From CAZZHG01 sp964653655 (GTDB lineage Bacteria > Bdellovibrionota > FAC87 > UBA2466), in assembly GCA_964653655.1 (NCBI GenBank), contig CAZZHG010000011.1, positions 4,931-68,930 on the forward strand: a stretch of DNA of 64,000 bases. Direction: 5' to 3'. Below, piece by piece: positions 15,127-24,542 of the stretch. The number at the start of each line of letters is the position of its first letter. Position 1 is the stretch's first letter. Below the pieces are notes generated by a model. The model ran no database searches. It was not told where the DNA came from and was given only the letters and a program-made list of their open reading frames with translations. The position numbers were made by a program, and so were the translations under genes.

Positions 15127-17160
15127 CTATGGGGTGGGGCGGCGTTCCTGACGGTTCGCCGAGGGCCTACCCGGGCGATATCCCGAGCGTTTTTGAGGAA
15201 TGGTATGGACGAAGTCCCCGCGGAAGCGGCGCTCGCTCTTCTCCCGGCGGGCAAGTATGGCTTCGCGGGGAGCGTTTTCCGGGATCAGGGCGTCACAACC
15301 GCTACCTATTAGATCCTCGCGGCCCGCCTCTTCGAGCGCTTTACGGACTTCGAAGTAATTCTCCGGCTTGAAAAACTGCATGAGCGCCCGCTGCATTTTG
15401 CGCTCTCTAAGACCTTTCGCCACCTTTACGGGCTGCTTGGTCATCGGATCGACGCCCGTGTGGAACATGCAGGTCGCGATGTCGAAGGGCGCCGGGATGA
15501 AGTCCTGCACCTGGTCCGGTTTATAGCCGTTTCGTTTCAGAAACAGCGCGAGCTCGATCATCGCGTTGAGATCCGAGCCCGGGTGGCTCGCGATGAAGTA
15601 CGGCACGAGATACTGCTTGGGCTTACCGGCCTTCTCGCTCGCCCTTTTGAAGGCGGTGGCGAAATTCTGAAAGTCCCCGATGTCGGGCTTTTTCATTTTT
15701 TTGAGAACTTCGGGGTCCGTGTGCTCGGGGGCGACTTTCAAAAGACCGCCCACGTGATGCGCGGCCATCTCTTCCAAATACTCGGGCGACTTCTGCGCGA
15801 GATCCATGCGTACGCCGCTCGCGACGAAAACTTTCTTCACGCCGATTTGACGGCGGGTTTCCTTGAGAAGCTTTACAAGCGGGCCGTGATCGGTGCCGAG
15901 CAGTTTGCACACCGTCGGATGCACGCAAGAGAGACGGCGGCACTTCGCTTCCACTTCCGGCTTCGTACAGCGCATCTCGTACATGTTCGCCGTCGGTCCG
16001 CCGACGTCGCTCAGTACGCCCTTGAAGTCCGGATCGGCCGTCAGCTTTTTCACTTCCCGCAAAATAGAATCCTGTGAGCGCGACTGGATGGTGCGCCCCT
16101 GGTGAGTCGTGATCGAACAGAAGGTGCAGCCGCCGAAACAGCCGCGCATGATCGTGACCGAGTCCTTGATCATTTCGTGGGCCGGAATCGTTTCCCGATA
16201 CGACGGATGCGGCCGTCGCGTGAAGGGCAAATCGTAAACGCGATCCAAATCCGCCTGGGTCATCGGCAAATCGGGCGGATTTACGACGACAAGACGATCA
16301 CCGTGGGCCTGAACGAGCACCGCCGCGTTGAAGGGATTCGTGTGCGTATGAATGAGACGGGTCGCTTCCGCGAACTCGAGCTTGTCGGCCACCACCGATT
16401 CGTAAGAGGGCAGATAAACGTAGCCTTCCGTCTCGTCTCGCTTCGCCGCGCTCAGGGGCCGGAGCGACTCCGGAATCTGCTCGGCAGGTTTTTGTCCCGC
16501 ACCGAGAGCGTAAGCGACGCCACGCAAGTCCCGCAGCGCGGAAACCGGCTGGCCCGCCGCGAGCCGGCTCGCGATTTCCAAAATATTTTTCTCTCCCATG
16601 CCGTAGGCGACGAGGTCGGCCTTCGCATCGAGAAGAATGGAGCGCTTCACGGTGTCGCTCCAGTAATCGTAGTGGGCCATCCGCCTGAGAGAGGCCTCGA
16701 CTCCACCGGCGATCACCGGCACTCCGGGGAAAGCTTCGCGGGCGCGCTGACAGTACGGAAGCGTCGCCCGGTCGGGACGAAGCCCGATGCGGCCGCCCGG
16801 CGAGTACGCGTCGTCGTTACGGACCTTCTTGTTCGCCGTGTAGTGGTTGATCATCGAATCCATGTTGCCGGCGCTCACCGCAAAGAAGAGTCGCGGACGG
16901 CCGAACTGCCGCCACGGCTCCGCGGATCTCCAATCGGGCTGGCTCAGGATGGCGACCTTGTAGCCGGCCGACTCCAGAACGCGGCCGAGCAGCGCCATCG
17001 CGAAGCTCGGGTGATCGACGTAGGCGTCGCCGGTGACGAACACGACGTCCACTTCACTCCAGCCTCGCGCTTCCATTTCCGCGCGGGACATCGGCAGCGG
17101 CGGCAGCGTGTACTTCTTCTTCCACGCTTCCGGGCTCAGCTTTTGGGGGGTCGCCTGCAT
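15127..17160 (-). CDS. YgiQ-family radical SAM protein
   Basis: The product (about 677 residues) is a member of the YgiQ family (UPF0313). It has an N-terminal B12-binding-like Rossmann domain (VDVVFVTGDAYVDHPSFAMALLG) and a radical-SAM core. The CxxxCxxC motif RGCFGGCTFCSI would hold the 4Fe-4S cluster. The C-terminal segment with PRE and Arg-rich tail agrees with family length. Its physiological reaction is not established. The ATG at 17160 fits the family better than 17181, though the ribosome site is weak. The gene stands alone. Confidence 0.93.
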   Translation of the reverse strand: MQATPQKLSPEAWKKKYTLPPLPMSRAEMEARGWSEVDVVFVTGDAYVDHPSFAMALLGRVLESAGYKVAILSQPDWRSAEPWRQFGRPRLFFAVSAGNMDSMINHYTANKKVRNDDAYSPGGRIGLRPDRATLPYCQRAREAFPGVPVIAGGVEASLRRMAHYDYWSDTVKRSILLDAKADLVAYGMGEKNILEIASRLAAGQPVSALRDLRGVAYALGAGQKPAEQIPESLRPLSAAKRDETEGYVYLPSYESVVADKLEFAEATRLIHTHTNPFNAAVLVQAHGDRLVVVNPPDLPMTQADLDRVYDLPFTRRPHPSYRETIPAHEMIKDSVTIMRGCFGGCTFCSITTHQGRTIQSRSQDSILREVKKLTADPDFKGVLSDVGGPTANMYEMRCTKPEVEAKCRRLSCVHPTVCKLLGTDHGPLVKLLKETRRQIGVKKVFVASGVRMDLAQKSPEYLEEMAAHHVGGLLKVAPEHTDPEVLKKMKKPDIGDFQNFATAFKRASEKAGKPKQYLVPYFIASHPGSDLNAMIELALFLKRNGYKPDQVQDFIPAPFDIATCMFHTGVDPMTKQPVKVAKGLRERKMQRALMQFFKPENYFEVRKALEEAGREDLIGSGCDALIPENAPREAILARREKSERRFRGDFVHTIPQKRSGYRPGRPSANRQERRPTP

Positions 17161-17320
17161 AAGGGACCCGTTAAGTACCATATTTCGCAGGGCTAAGTGT
17201 AGGTCCGACTAAAGTGTCATATTCCTTCGGAATACCCAGCAATTAGCTGACAAGTTACGTCCCTCCGGCGCCTTTTCGTGCCTGGGAAGCCTGGTCCCCC
17301 GCTTGCACATAGGGAAGCCC

Positions 17321-17875
17321 GTGAAGGTGCTTTGGACAATTACGGCGTTTCTGGGAATCGGGCTCGCGGCCATCGCGGAGACCGGCTCTCACGGTCTGAC
17401 GGGCGGTAAAGCCCGCTCCATTCAAGACCCCGCCACGAGAAGCTTGGGCGATGCGGTGAACGCGTGCCTCGCGGGCCGTCCGGCGGTTTCGCCGAGCCAG
17501 CCCATCTCTTCGCAGCCATCGATTCAACCCATCAGTAATCCGATTTCTTATCTCGTCCCCAAACCGGAAGCCGGCCCGTTCCTTCGCGAAGACCCGAAAA
17601 AGAATCCCGAGTTCCCCGGTGAAGCGGCTTTCGAGAAGTGCTTGAAGGGAATTCCCGCGATCGATTTCTTTCACTGCCCCCAGGTGCTCAGCTCCTGCCG
17701 CGTGGACGTTACGAAGATTGGTAACAAGACGGTTCGTCCCTTCAGCCTCGATGCCGGCAACCCCTGCAACGCCGGAACGGAAATCTACGAGATGGCTTGC
17801 GGCCGCGGGCTTTCCTTCGACGAAGTCCAGGGCCACGTGAACTGCGGCCCGACCCAGTCCGTTCTCGCGGAATAA
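17321..17875 (+). CDS. Exported protein with an N-terminal NACLxGR motif
   Basis: The product (184 residues) starts at GTG 17321 after AGGGAAG. It has a signal peptide (VKVLWTITAFLGIGLAAIAE), a Gly/Ser-containing segment, then SLGDAVNACLAGR and a Pro/Ser-rich linker, and a Cys-containing C-terminal domain with KCLKGIPAID, FHCPQVLSSC, NPCNAG, MACGRG and NCGP. The N-terminal motif resembles that of the heme-motif protein at 51762-52280 (KLSDAINSCLVGR), but this one has no CxxCH. The function is unknown; the seven cysteines suggest disulfides in the periplasm. Confidence 0.7.
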   Translation: MKVLWTITAFLGIGLAAIAETGSHGLTGGKARSIQDPATRSLGDAVNACLAGRPAVSPSQPISSQPSIQPISNPISYLVPKPEAGPFLREDPKKNPEFPGEAAFEKCLKGIPAIDFFHCPQVLSSCRVDVTKIGNKTVRPFSLDAGNPCNAGTEIYEMACGRGLSFDEVQGHVNCGPTQSVLAE

Positions 17876-18019
17876 GAATCCTTTCCCCTGCTGTGAACGA
17901 GTTCCTCCGAAAAAATGTGCCACGAACGCCGTATTCCGCCTGTGTGGCGTGGACGAAGACCGTCGGTCCACACTACCCTGAATGTTCGCCATTTAGGGCA
18001 TAGGGGGGGGCCGGCGGAA

Positions 18020-20029
18020 ATGGGTCCAAATCTGTTCTACAGGAGCGCGCTTGCCTTCCTATGCCTTTTTTGGAGCGGCTCGCTGCGAGCCGAGAGCAAT
18101 TCCGCGCTCGTGACGTGGACCTTGCACTCCGACAGCCACATCCAAGAGTCTGCAAGACTGAACAAGCAAACGATCTTGCGCAACCCCCAGATCTTCGGAA
18201 CCGTGAAGGCCCAGGAAGAGGTGCCGAGAGACGCCGAGCTGCCGGTCTTCGAAAAACATCTCGACCTCGCCCTGAGACAGCTGGTGAAAACCGAGAGCCC
18301 TCAGCTCGTCATCTCCCTGGGTTCCCACGGTGGCGTGGGGCTTGTGTGCCGAAACGGAGCTTGCGGCAATTTTGAGTTGAGCAAAGTCGTCGAGTCCATC
18401 GAGCGTCAGGTTCGTCGCCACTCGACCACGGAGAAACCGATTCCGGTCGTCCTCCTCTACAGCGGCTGCCATTCGGGGTCGATTATTCCCTCCTTGGAAG
18501 AAATGGAGCTACGCAGAGGGTTCCCCTCTTCTCTCACGGTTCTGACCTCGGCCATCGCCAGCCAGCTTTCTCACGGAAACGAGTTCGAAAACGCCATACA
18601 GGCCGCCATAACCCACGACGCCCGCGCGAAAGAAGCGGGGCTGGAGCTTCCAGGAGCGCCTATCGACCGCGTCGCAAAGCTAATGAGCACCTTCATAGTC
18701 TCCGAGTTCGATCAGCCCACGTACTGGAGCTCCCAACAAAAGGAGCGCGGGTGGAAGCCGGATGACTTTGCGAAAGCCTCGGAAAGCGCGCCCACCGGAG
18801 CCGTTCTCTCCTACGAGACCGTACGGTCCTTTGGGAAGCAAGGCCAAGGACCCGGCAGCCTTTCCTCTTTCGCATCGTCCCTTAGCTGGCTTTACGGAGA
18901 TCTCGCCGGCATCGCGTTCGCGCTCGATGCAAAGAGGCCGGAAGAACTCCCCGATGCCATCGTCCACTTCCTCCAACGGAGAAACGTGGACAAGCAGGAC
19001 CGCGGAGTCATCGTGGCCTGGATCGACACTTTACCACCGGAAAAGCTGGATCGAGCGGCGCTGGATGCCCGCCTCGCGCAAAGAGGTGTCGATCTCGGGC
19101 AATTCGCCGAGGAAAAGGCCGCGGCGCTGCTCCGGGGCGCCCGAAGTTCGGGAACCGTCGAAGTGAGGCCCGGTCCCTTTCCGACGTTCGAAAAATTCAT
19201 CCGCGCCGTCCAAGGAGCGATTTCCCGCGAGAAGAGCGCTCCGTCGGCGATCCACCTCGCCCTGGACACCGCTCCGCCGGATAAGTTGAACGAAGTAGTC
19301 ATGGGCATCCTGCGAAATCCCGCCACCGACGAGATAGTCGCCCACCTCGTCTCGACGTGGGCCGAGTTTCTTCCCGCCGACTTGGTTTCCAAAGAGCAGC
19401 TCTCCGAATGGCAAAGGGAAACGTTGGCCAAGATGTCTGAAAGAACTCGCGAGATGTATAGGTACCAAAAGGCGGGCTTTCAGAGTGAAGCCTACTCTGC
19501 AGCCAAAGACCCCATGGGACTTCTCGCGCTCTACAGGACCGTGCCGACCCGAATGTCGGACGGGCACGAGAACTACGCGAGCATCGCCCTGTCCCAAGCG
19601 TTTCTCAACCTGATCGTCTCCAACCGCCTCGATTCGCCGGAACACATCCGGGCGATGGAGGAGGTAATGGCCGAGCGGTCGGGAGGAGACCATTCCACAA
19701 TGCATTTCTGGGTCAGCTCGAAGCACAAGAGCCTCAACGAAAAGGTCGTCGCCCGCGCGCTCGAACTTGGTTATGGCGAACGCTTGCTGAACGAGTTCGC
19801 GGACCGCCCGGCGGAACAGAATCGAATCATCGAAATCATCACGAACGTGCCCTGGAGCGGCCCTTCCAAGCGCGACCTGCTTGGGCTGCTAAGCGTGCGA
19901 ATCCGGGCGGGAGTGACGGGAGCCGCTGATTTGATGAAACGGTGCCTCGATAGTTTCAAAGCAGTCCAGGGGCATGAGGAGCTGCTGAGTCTGTACTCGC
20001 CGCTTGTCGCCCCCGGGAAAAATCCCTGA
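18020..20029 (+). CDS. Large exported caspase-like (clan CD) cysteine peptidase candidate
   Basis: The 669-residue protein has a signal peptide (SALAFLCLFWSGSLRAES). A domain at about 70-200 has LVISLGSHGGVG (His103) and VVLLYSGCHSGSI (Cys150). This His-Gly ... Cys-His-Ser-Gly pair, each after a hydrophobic strand, is the hallmark of clan CD peptidases such as caspases, legumains and their bacterial relatives. The remaining 450 residues are mostly helical, of unknown type. The frame extends to 17915, but the ATG at 18020 follows a GCGGA site and is required for the signal peptide. It could cleave after basic or acidic residues in the envelope or outside. The peptidase call is inferred from motifs, not alignment. 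Confidence 0.72.
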   Translation: MGPNLFYRSALAFLCLFWSGSLRAESNSALVTWTLHSDSHIQESARLNKQTILRNPQIFGTVKAQEEVPRDAELPVFEKHLDLALRQLVKTESPQLVISLGSHGGVGLVCRNGACGNFELSKVVESIERQVRRHSTTEKPIPVVLLYSGCHSGSIIPSLEEMELRRGFPSSLTVLTSAIASQLSHGNEFENAIQAAITHDARAKEAGLELPGAPIDRVAKLMSTFIVSEFDQPTYWSSQQKERGWKPDDFAKASESAPTGAVLSYETVRSFGKQGQGPGSLSSFASSLSWLYGDLAGIAFALDAKRPEELPDAIVHFLQRRNVDKQDRGVIVAWIDTLPPEKLDRAALDARLAQRGVDLGQFAEEKAAALLRGARSSGTVEVRPGPFPTFEKFIRAVQGAISREKSAPSAIHLALDTAPPDKLNEVVMGILRNPATDEIVAHLVSTWAEFLPADLVSKEQLSEWQRETLAKMSERTREMYRYQKAGFQSEAYSAAKDPMGLLALYRTVPTRMSDGHENYASIALSQAFLNLIVSNRLDSPEHIRAMEEVMAERSGGDHSTMHFWVSSKHKSLNEKVVARALELGYGERLLNEFADRPAEQNRIIEIITNVPWSGPSKRDLLGLLSVRIRAGVTGAADLMKRCLDSFKAVQGHEELLSLYSPLVAPGKNP

Positions 20030-20067
20030 ATTGACCTTCCCCGTACACGTCATTAGCGTGGGCCCCG

Positions 20068-21060
20068 ATGCTCAATAATTTTGGCCATTTGCTTCCCGAA
20101 GTGATCTTCGACGCCTGCGAAAAGCTGGGCGGCCGCTGCACGGGACGTTTTCTCGCTCTGAACGCGATGGAAAACCGCGTTTACGACATAGAGATGGAAG
20201 ATGGCGAAGCCAACCGCATCATCAAGTTCTACCGCCCAGGCCGCTGGGATAAATCGACGATTCAGGCCGAGCACGACTTCTTGAAGGCTTGCGAGAAAGC
20301 CGAAGTGCCGGTCGTGTGCCCGCTCGAAACGAAGGACGGGCAAACCATTCTCGAAATCCAGGGAATCTTCTATACGCTTTTTCCGAAGCGCCCGGGCCGC
20401 CTCGAGCCCGAGCTCAATCAAGATCAGCTGCAGCGTCTCGGCCGTTTTCTCGCCCGCATTCACAACGTCGGCGCGGAATTCAAAAAAACGACGCGCCTTC
20501 GGCTCGACGCCAAAACTTACGGCCGCGACTGCCTCGAATATCTGCTGAAGGAAAATCTTCTCGCGCCGGGGTTGTCGGCGATTTACCAGAAGTACGTAAA
20601 CGACATCTGCACGATGGTCGAGCCGATGCTCAGTGGTAAAGAGTACGTGCTCACCCACGGCGACTGCCACGCCGGAAACGTTCTGTGGAAGAACGACAGC
20701 CCGTACTTCATCGACTTCGATGACATGCTCTACGCGCCCCCGGTCCAGGATTTCTGGATGCTCATCGGCGGCGACGACGAGATTGCCGGCAAGAACCGCG
20801 ACGTGCTCATCGACGCCTACACCGAGATCCGGGAATTCGATCATTCGACGATCAAGCTCATCGAGCCGCTAAGGGCCCTTCGCATGATCTACTTCTCCAC
20901 CTGGATCGCCCGGCGCCGGGAGGACGGCGCTTTCCAGGCCGCTTTTCCCCATTTCGGGACGGAAAAGTACTGGCAGCAGCAGATCGAGCACCTCTCCGGT
21001 CAAGTGGAGCGGCTCAAAGAATCCCTCGAAAAAACGACGCAACCCGGCTATTGGAATTAG
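20068..21060 (+). CDS. srkA: SrkA/YihE-type stress-response kinase
   Basis: The 330-residue protein has the kinase-like fold of the YihE/SrkA family. The markers are ENRVYDIEMEDGEANRIIKFYRPGRW (ATP-binding Lys), the catalytic loop THGDCHAGNVLW and the metal-binding YFIDFDDML, at the usual family length (about 328). E. coli SrkA is a Ser/Thr kinase that counteracts stress-induced death. The gene precedes a lipid-related cluster with a 31-bp gap, so it may be co-transcribed, but a direct functional link is not shown. Confidence 0.9.
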   Translation: MLNNFGHLLPEVIFDACEKLGGRCTGRFLALNAMENRVYDIEMEDGEANRIIKFYRPGRWDKSTIQAEHDFLKACEKAEVPVVCPLETKDGQTILEIQGIFYTLFPKRPGRLEPELNQDQLQRLGRFLARIHNVGAEFKKTTRLRLDAKTYGRDCLEYLLKENLLAPGLSAIYQKYVNDICTMVEPMLSGKEYVLTHGDCHAGNVLWKNDSPYFIDFDDMLYAPPVQDFWMLIGGDDEIAGKNRDVLIDAYTEIREFDHSTIKLIEPLRALRMIYFSTWIARRREDGAFQAAFPHFGTEKYWQQQIEHLSGQVERLKESLEKTTQPGYWN

Positions 21061-21091
21061 CGGTAAAGTACGGCTTAGGAGGTACTAGTCC

Positions 21092-22180
21092 ATGTCCAGC
21101 CAACGTCCCCTTCGGGGCGCGCTCATCGGTTACGGTTTCATCCTTTCCAAGGGACACGTGCCCGCTTACCTGCAAAGGAAAGACGTGGAAATCGTGGCGG
21201 TCGCCGACATCTGCGAGGCCCGCCGCCACCTGGTCCCCCACGCGCTGCCGAACGCCCGCGTGTATACGGACCACGAAATCCTGCTCGAGCAGGAAGCCGA
21301 GAACCTCGATTTCATCGACATCGCGACTCCGCCCGCCTACCACGCGGAAATCGCAATGAGCGCCTTCGACAAAGGCCTACACGTTTTATGCGAAAAGCCC
21401 CTCACCTGCACGGTGGAGGAGGCGACGATGTTGCTCAAGCGCGCGAAGGAAGTGCGCCGGGTGCTTTTTCCGGTTCACAACTACAAGCATGCTCCCGTCG
21501 TCAAAGCGATCCGCTCGGTCATCGACTCGGGCCAAATCGGAAAGGTCCGCTCGCTCACCCTGAACACTTTCCGAAACACTCACGCCAAGGGCGTCACCGA
21601 GTGGAAGACGAACTGGCGCCGCGAAAAGCGTTTCGGCGGCGGCGGAATCGCGATGGACCACGGCAGCCACACGTTCTACCTGACGTTCGACTGGCTGAAC
21701 TCCTACCCGAACGCCATCACGGCGAAGATGTCGAACCTGTCCCACGGCAAGTACGACACGGAAGACAATTTCTCGGCGGTGCTGACTTTCCCGGAGGGCA
21801 CGGCGAATGTGCACCTCACTTGGACGGCCGGCGTGCGCAAGGTCATCTACACGATCCAGGGCGAGCACGGCGCGATCCGGGTCGAGGACGACGACATAGA
21901 GATCGCCCGCATGGTCGCCACCGACGGCCCGGACGTCGCCCAAGGGGCGGTGACCTGGCAGACCGAGAAACGCTCCATCGCCTCCAACTGGATGGACGCA
22001 AGTCATGTGACCTGGTTCAACTCGCTGTTCGAGCAGTTTCTGGACGCGATCCGCAAGAGCGACTACGTCGGCAAGGAAGCCCGGGAGTCCTGGCTGTGCA
22101 TTCAGCTCATCAACCAGGCTTACCGGTCGGCGGCGGAAGCCTGCCGGGAACTACCCCTGACTACCGAGTCCCCGGTCTGA
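21092..22180 (+). CDS. Gfo/Idh/MocA-family oxidoreductase
   Basis: The 362-residue NAD(P)-dependent enzyme has an N-terminal Rossmann segment (ALIGYGFILSKGHVPAYL). The conserved LCEKPLTCTVEEA motif holds the Lys of the EKP signature, and a C-terminal substrate domain includes AMDHGSHTFYL. Members oxidise sugars or inositol, or act on sugar nucleotides. A GGAGG site precedes the ATG. Its position before a CDP-alcohol phosphotransferase makes an inositol- or head-group-related substrate plausible, but the sequence alone does not show it. Confidence 0.88.
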   Translation: MSSQRPLRGALIGYGFILSKGHVPAYLQRKDVEIVAVADICEARRHLVPHALPNARVYTDHEILLEQEAENLDFIDIATPPAYHAEIAMSAFDKGLHVLCEKPLTCTVEEATMLLKRAKEVRRVLFPVHNYKHAPVVKAIRSVIDSGQIGKVRSLTLNTFRNTHAKGVTEWKTNWRREKRFGGGGIAMDHGSHTFYLTFDWLNSYPNAITAKMSNLSHGKYDTEDNFSAVLTFPEGTANVHLTWTAGVRKVIYTIQGEHGAIRVEDDDIEIARMVATDGPDVAQGAVTWQTEKRSIASNWMDASHVTWFNSLFEQFLDAIRKSDYVGKEARESWLCIQLINQAYRSAAEACRELPLTTESPV

Positions 22181-22277
22181 TCGGCTACAATCAGGCGCTG
22201 GGATGCCGATAGTTAAGTGTGCGGCCCCGATTGCTTTTTGGGCCAAATTCCAATAAGACGCTGTTAAGATCTGAACG

Positions 22278-23090
22278 ATGAGTTACGACGCTTTTAACGC
22301 AATGGGACTTCTGGGATTGGCGGCCGCCGTGTGCGTCGCCTATCTGCTGCGCGCCCTCGTGCGTGGCCGTGCCCATTACGAGCGCGTCGAGCGCCAGGGC
22401 GGAAGCGTCCTTCTAGGTAAGGGCATGATGGAAATGGCCTATTGGGGCCTGCAGCCCATCGGCCGGGCCCTGGTGGCCATGCGAATCACGCCCAACATGA
22501 TTTCCTGGGCTTCGCTCGTTCTGGGCGGCATCGCGGGCGTGTTTCTGGCCTACGGACAATTTGGCTCGGCGGCGGTTTGCGCCACTTTCTCGGCTTTTTT
22601 CGACACCTTGGACGGCATGGTCGCCCGCCTCACTTCGGTTTCCTCCGACGCGGGCGAGATTCTAGACGCCGCCATTGACCGGTACGCGGAGTTTTTCTAC
22701 ATCGCGGGTCTCGTTCTCTATTACCGCGAGATTCCCTATCTTCAGCTCATCGCGCTTTTCGCTCTCTGCGGCTCCTTTATGGTGAGCTACTCGACGGCCA
22801 AAGCCGAAGCCATGCACATGCAGCCGCCCCCGGGGATCATGCGCCGGCCGGAACGGGCTTTTTATCTCATCCTCGGAGCCGCCCTTTCGGCGCTTCCCAT
22901 GGGCTGGGACGGATACTTCGACCTGCCGATTCGGGTAGGCGTTCCGATGGTCGCGGCCCTCGTGTTTATCGCGATCCTGTCCAACATTTCCGCCATTGAG
23001 CGCCTCTACACCATCGCCCGCGACATCCGAATCCAGGAAGTCGCCGCCGCCGAAGACCACGACGAAGACGTCGTTCCTTCTCCGAGATAA
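22278..23090 (+). CDS. CDP-alcohol phosphatidyltransferase
   Basis: The 270-residue integral membrane enzyme has about six hydrophobic segments and the family signature DTLDGMVARLTSVSSDAGEI, followed by a LDAAIDR segment. This is the D-x2-DG-x2-AR-x8-G-x3-D-x3-D motif that binds the CDP-lipid and metal. Such enzymes make phosphatidylglycerophosphate, phosphatidylserine or phosphatidylinositol-phosphate type lipids. The N-terminal extension and the neighbours (oxidoreductase, aminotransferase, Aur1-like protein) argue against plain PgsA. The exact acceptor alcohol is unknown. Confidence 0.9.
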   Translation: MSYDAFNAMGLLGLAAAVCVAYLLRALVRGRAHYERVERQGGSVLLGKGMMEMAYWGLQPIGRALVAMRITPNMISWASLVLGGIAGVFLAYGQFGSAAVCATFSAFFDTLDGMVARLTSVSSDAGEILDAAIDRYAEFFYIAGLVLYYREIPYLQLIALFALCGSFMVSYSTAKAEAMHMQPPPGIMRRPERAFYLILGAALSALPMGWDGYFDLPIRVGVPMVAALVFIAILSNISAIERLYTIARDIRIQEVAAAEDHDEDVVPSPR

Positions 23091-23159
23091 GTGTTCAGCC
23101 CCTGCTCCTCTTCCCCCTCCGGCAATTTAGGGATATAAGCGCCTCCTAAGGAGTAGCTC

Positions 23160-24521
23160 ATGCCCCAGCCCACGCGCCAAAAGGCCTCCCTGAAAACCGC
23201 CATCCCCGGTCCGAAAAGCAAAGCGCTTCGAGTGCGCGAGGAAAAACACCTCGCCCCCGGCCTTCAGAATCTGGCCCTCATGGCGGGGATCGTCGTGGAC
23301 CGCGCCGAAGGCAACACCGTCACCGACGTGGACGGAAACGTTTTCTTGGACATCATCGGCGGCATCGGCGTGAACGGCCTCGGCCACAGCCACCCCACCT
23401 TCGTAAAGGCGCTTCAGGAACAGGTCGCCAAATGCAGCGTCGGAAGCTTCACCTCCGAAGCCCGCATCGAGCTTTTCGATCGGCTCGCGGAAAAACCGCC
23501 GGCCCCGGGAGTGCACCGCGTGCAGCTCTACTCGAGTGGCGCCGAAGCGGTGGAGTCCGCGCTCCGTCTCGCGAAGTGCTACACGGGGAAACACGAGTTC
23601 GTGAGTTTCTGGGGCGGCTTCCACGGGAAAACGATGGGCGCGCTCGCGCTCATGGGATCCACCTGGAAAAAGCAGCTGGGCCCCATGGTGCCGGGCAACC
23701 ACACGGTTCCATACGCGAACCCGTACCGCCTGCCGCCCGGCATGACGGAAAAAAATCTCACGGCTAATTGCATTCAGTACGCCCGCGAGCAATTGAAAAA
23801 CAATTCCACGGGCGACATTGCGGCTTTCATCGTGGAGCCGATGCAAGGCACGAACGGCAACGTCATTCCGCCCGACGATTTCCTTCCGGCGATCAAAGAG
23901 CTCGCCAAAGAGTTCGGCGCGCTTCTCATCGTCGACGAGATGATCACCGGCGTGGGCCGCACGGGCAAGCAGTGGGGCTCCTACCACTCCGGCGTGCACG
24001 CCGACATCGTCACCCTGGGCAAACAATTCGGCGGCGGCTTCCCCATGGCGGCCATCATGACGACCGACGAGATTTCGCAAGCGAAACCCTGGGGCGATCC
24101 CAGCGGCTCTTCGTCGAGCTACGGCGGCAACGCGCTTGCCTCGGCTGCAGGCGCCGCGGCCCTGCGGATCATCGACGAGGAAAGGCTCGTCGAGAACTCC
24201 GCGAAAGTCGGCGCGCACTTCCTGAACCGGCTGAAGCCCTTCGTCGAGAAGTACAGCTTCGTCGGCGACGTGCGCGGGCGCGGGCTCTTCCTCTCCGTCG
24301 ACATGGTGAAGGACAAGAGCACCAAAGAGCCCATGGGCAAGAAAGCCTGCACGCGTCTCTTTTTCGAATGCGTGAACCGCGGGCTGCTGACGATGGCGTA
24401 CGCTCCGGCGTTCCGCATTCAGCCGGCCATGACCATCGACGAAGGAACCGTCGACAACGTCGTTCAGATTCTGACCGACGCGTTCGACGTCCTCGAAGCC
24501 GAAAAAGCCTGGCGCGATTAA
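23160..24521 (+). CDS. Class III PLP-dependent aminotransferase
   Basis: The 453-residue enzyme belongs to the omega-aminotransferase/GABA transaminase group. Visible marks are RVQLYSSGAEAVESALRLAK (cofactor phosphate loop), FWGGFHGKTMGALALMG, LIVDEMITGVGRTGKQW (Asp that contacts the pyridine nitrogen) and VTLGKQFGGGFPMAA (Schiff-base Lys). The substrate cannot be read from sequence; 4-aminobutyrate or an aminoalcohol precursor is possible. A GGAGTAG site precedes the ATG. It ends just before the convergent PAP2-type gene. Confidence 0.9.
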   Translation: MPQPTRQKASLKTAIPGPKSKALRVREEKHLAPGLQNLALMAGIVVDRAEGNTVTDVDGNVFLDIIGGIGVNGLGHSHPTFVKALQEQVAKCSVGSFTSEARIELFDRLAEKPPAPGVHRVQLYSSGAEAVESALRLAKCYTGKHEFVSFWGGFHGKTMGALALMGSTWKKQLGPMVPGNHTVPYANPYRLPPGMTEKNLTANCIQYAREQLKNNSTGDIAAFIVEPMQGTNGNVIPPDDFLPAIKELAKEFGALLIVDEMITGVGRTGKQWGSYHSGVHADIVTLGKQFGGGFPMAAIMTTDEISQAKPWGDPSGSSSSYGGNALASAAGAAALRIIDEERLVENSAKVGAHFLNRLKPFVEKYSFVGDVRGRGLFLSVDMVKDKSTKEPMGKKACTRLFFECVNRGLLTMAYAPAFRIQPAMTIDEGTVDNVVQILTDAFDVLEAEKAWRD

Positions 24522-24542
24522 GATTGGTCTGGTTCGGCGCTC

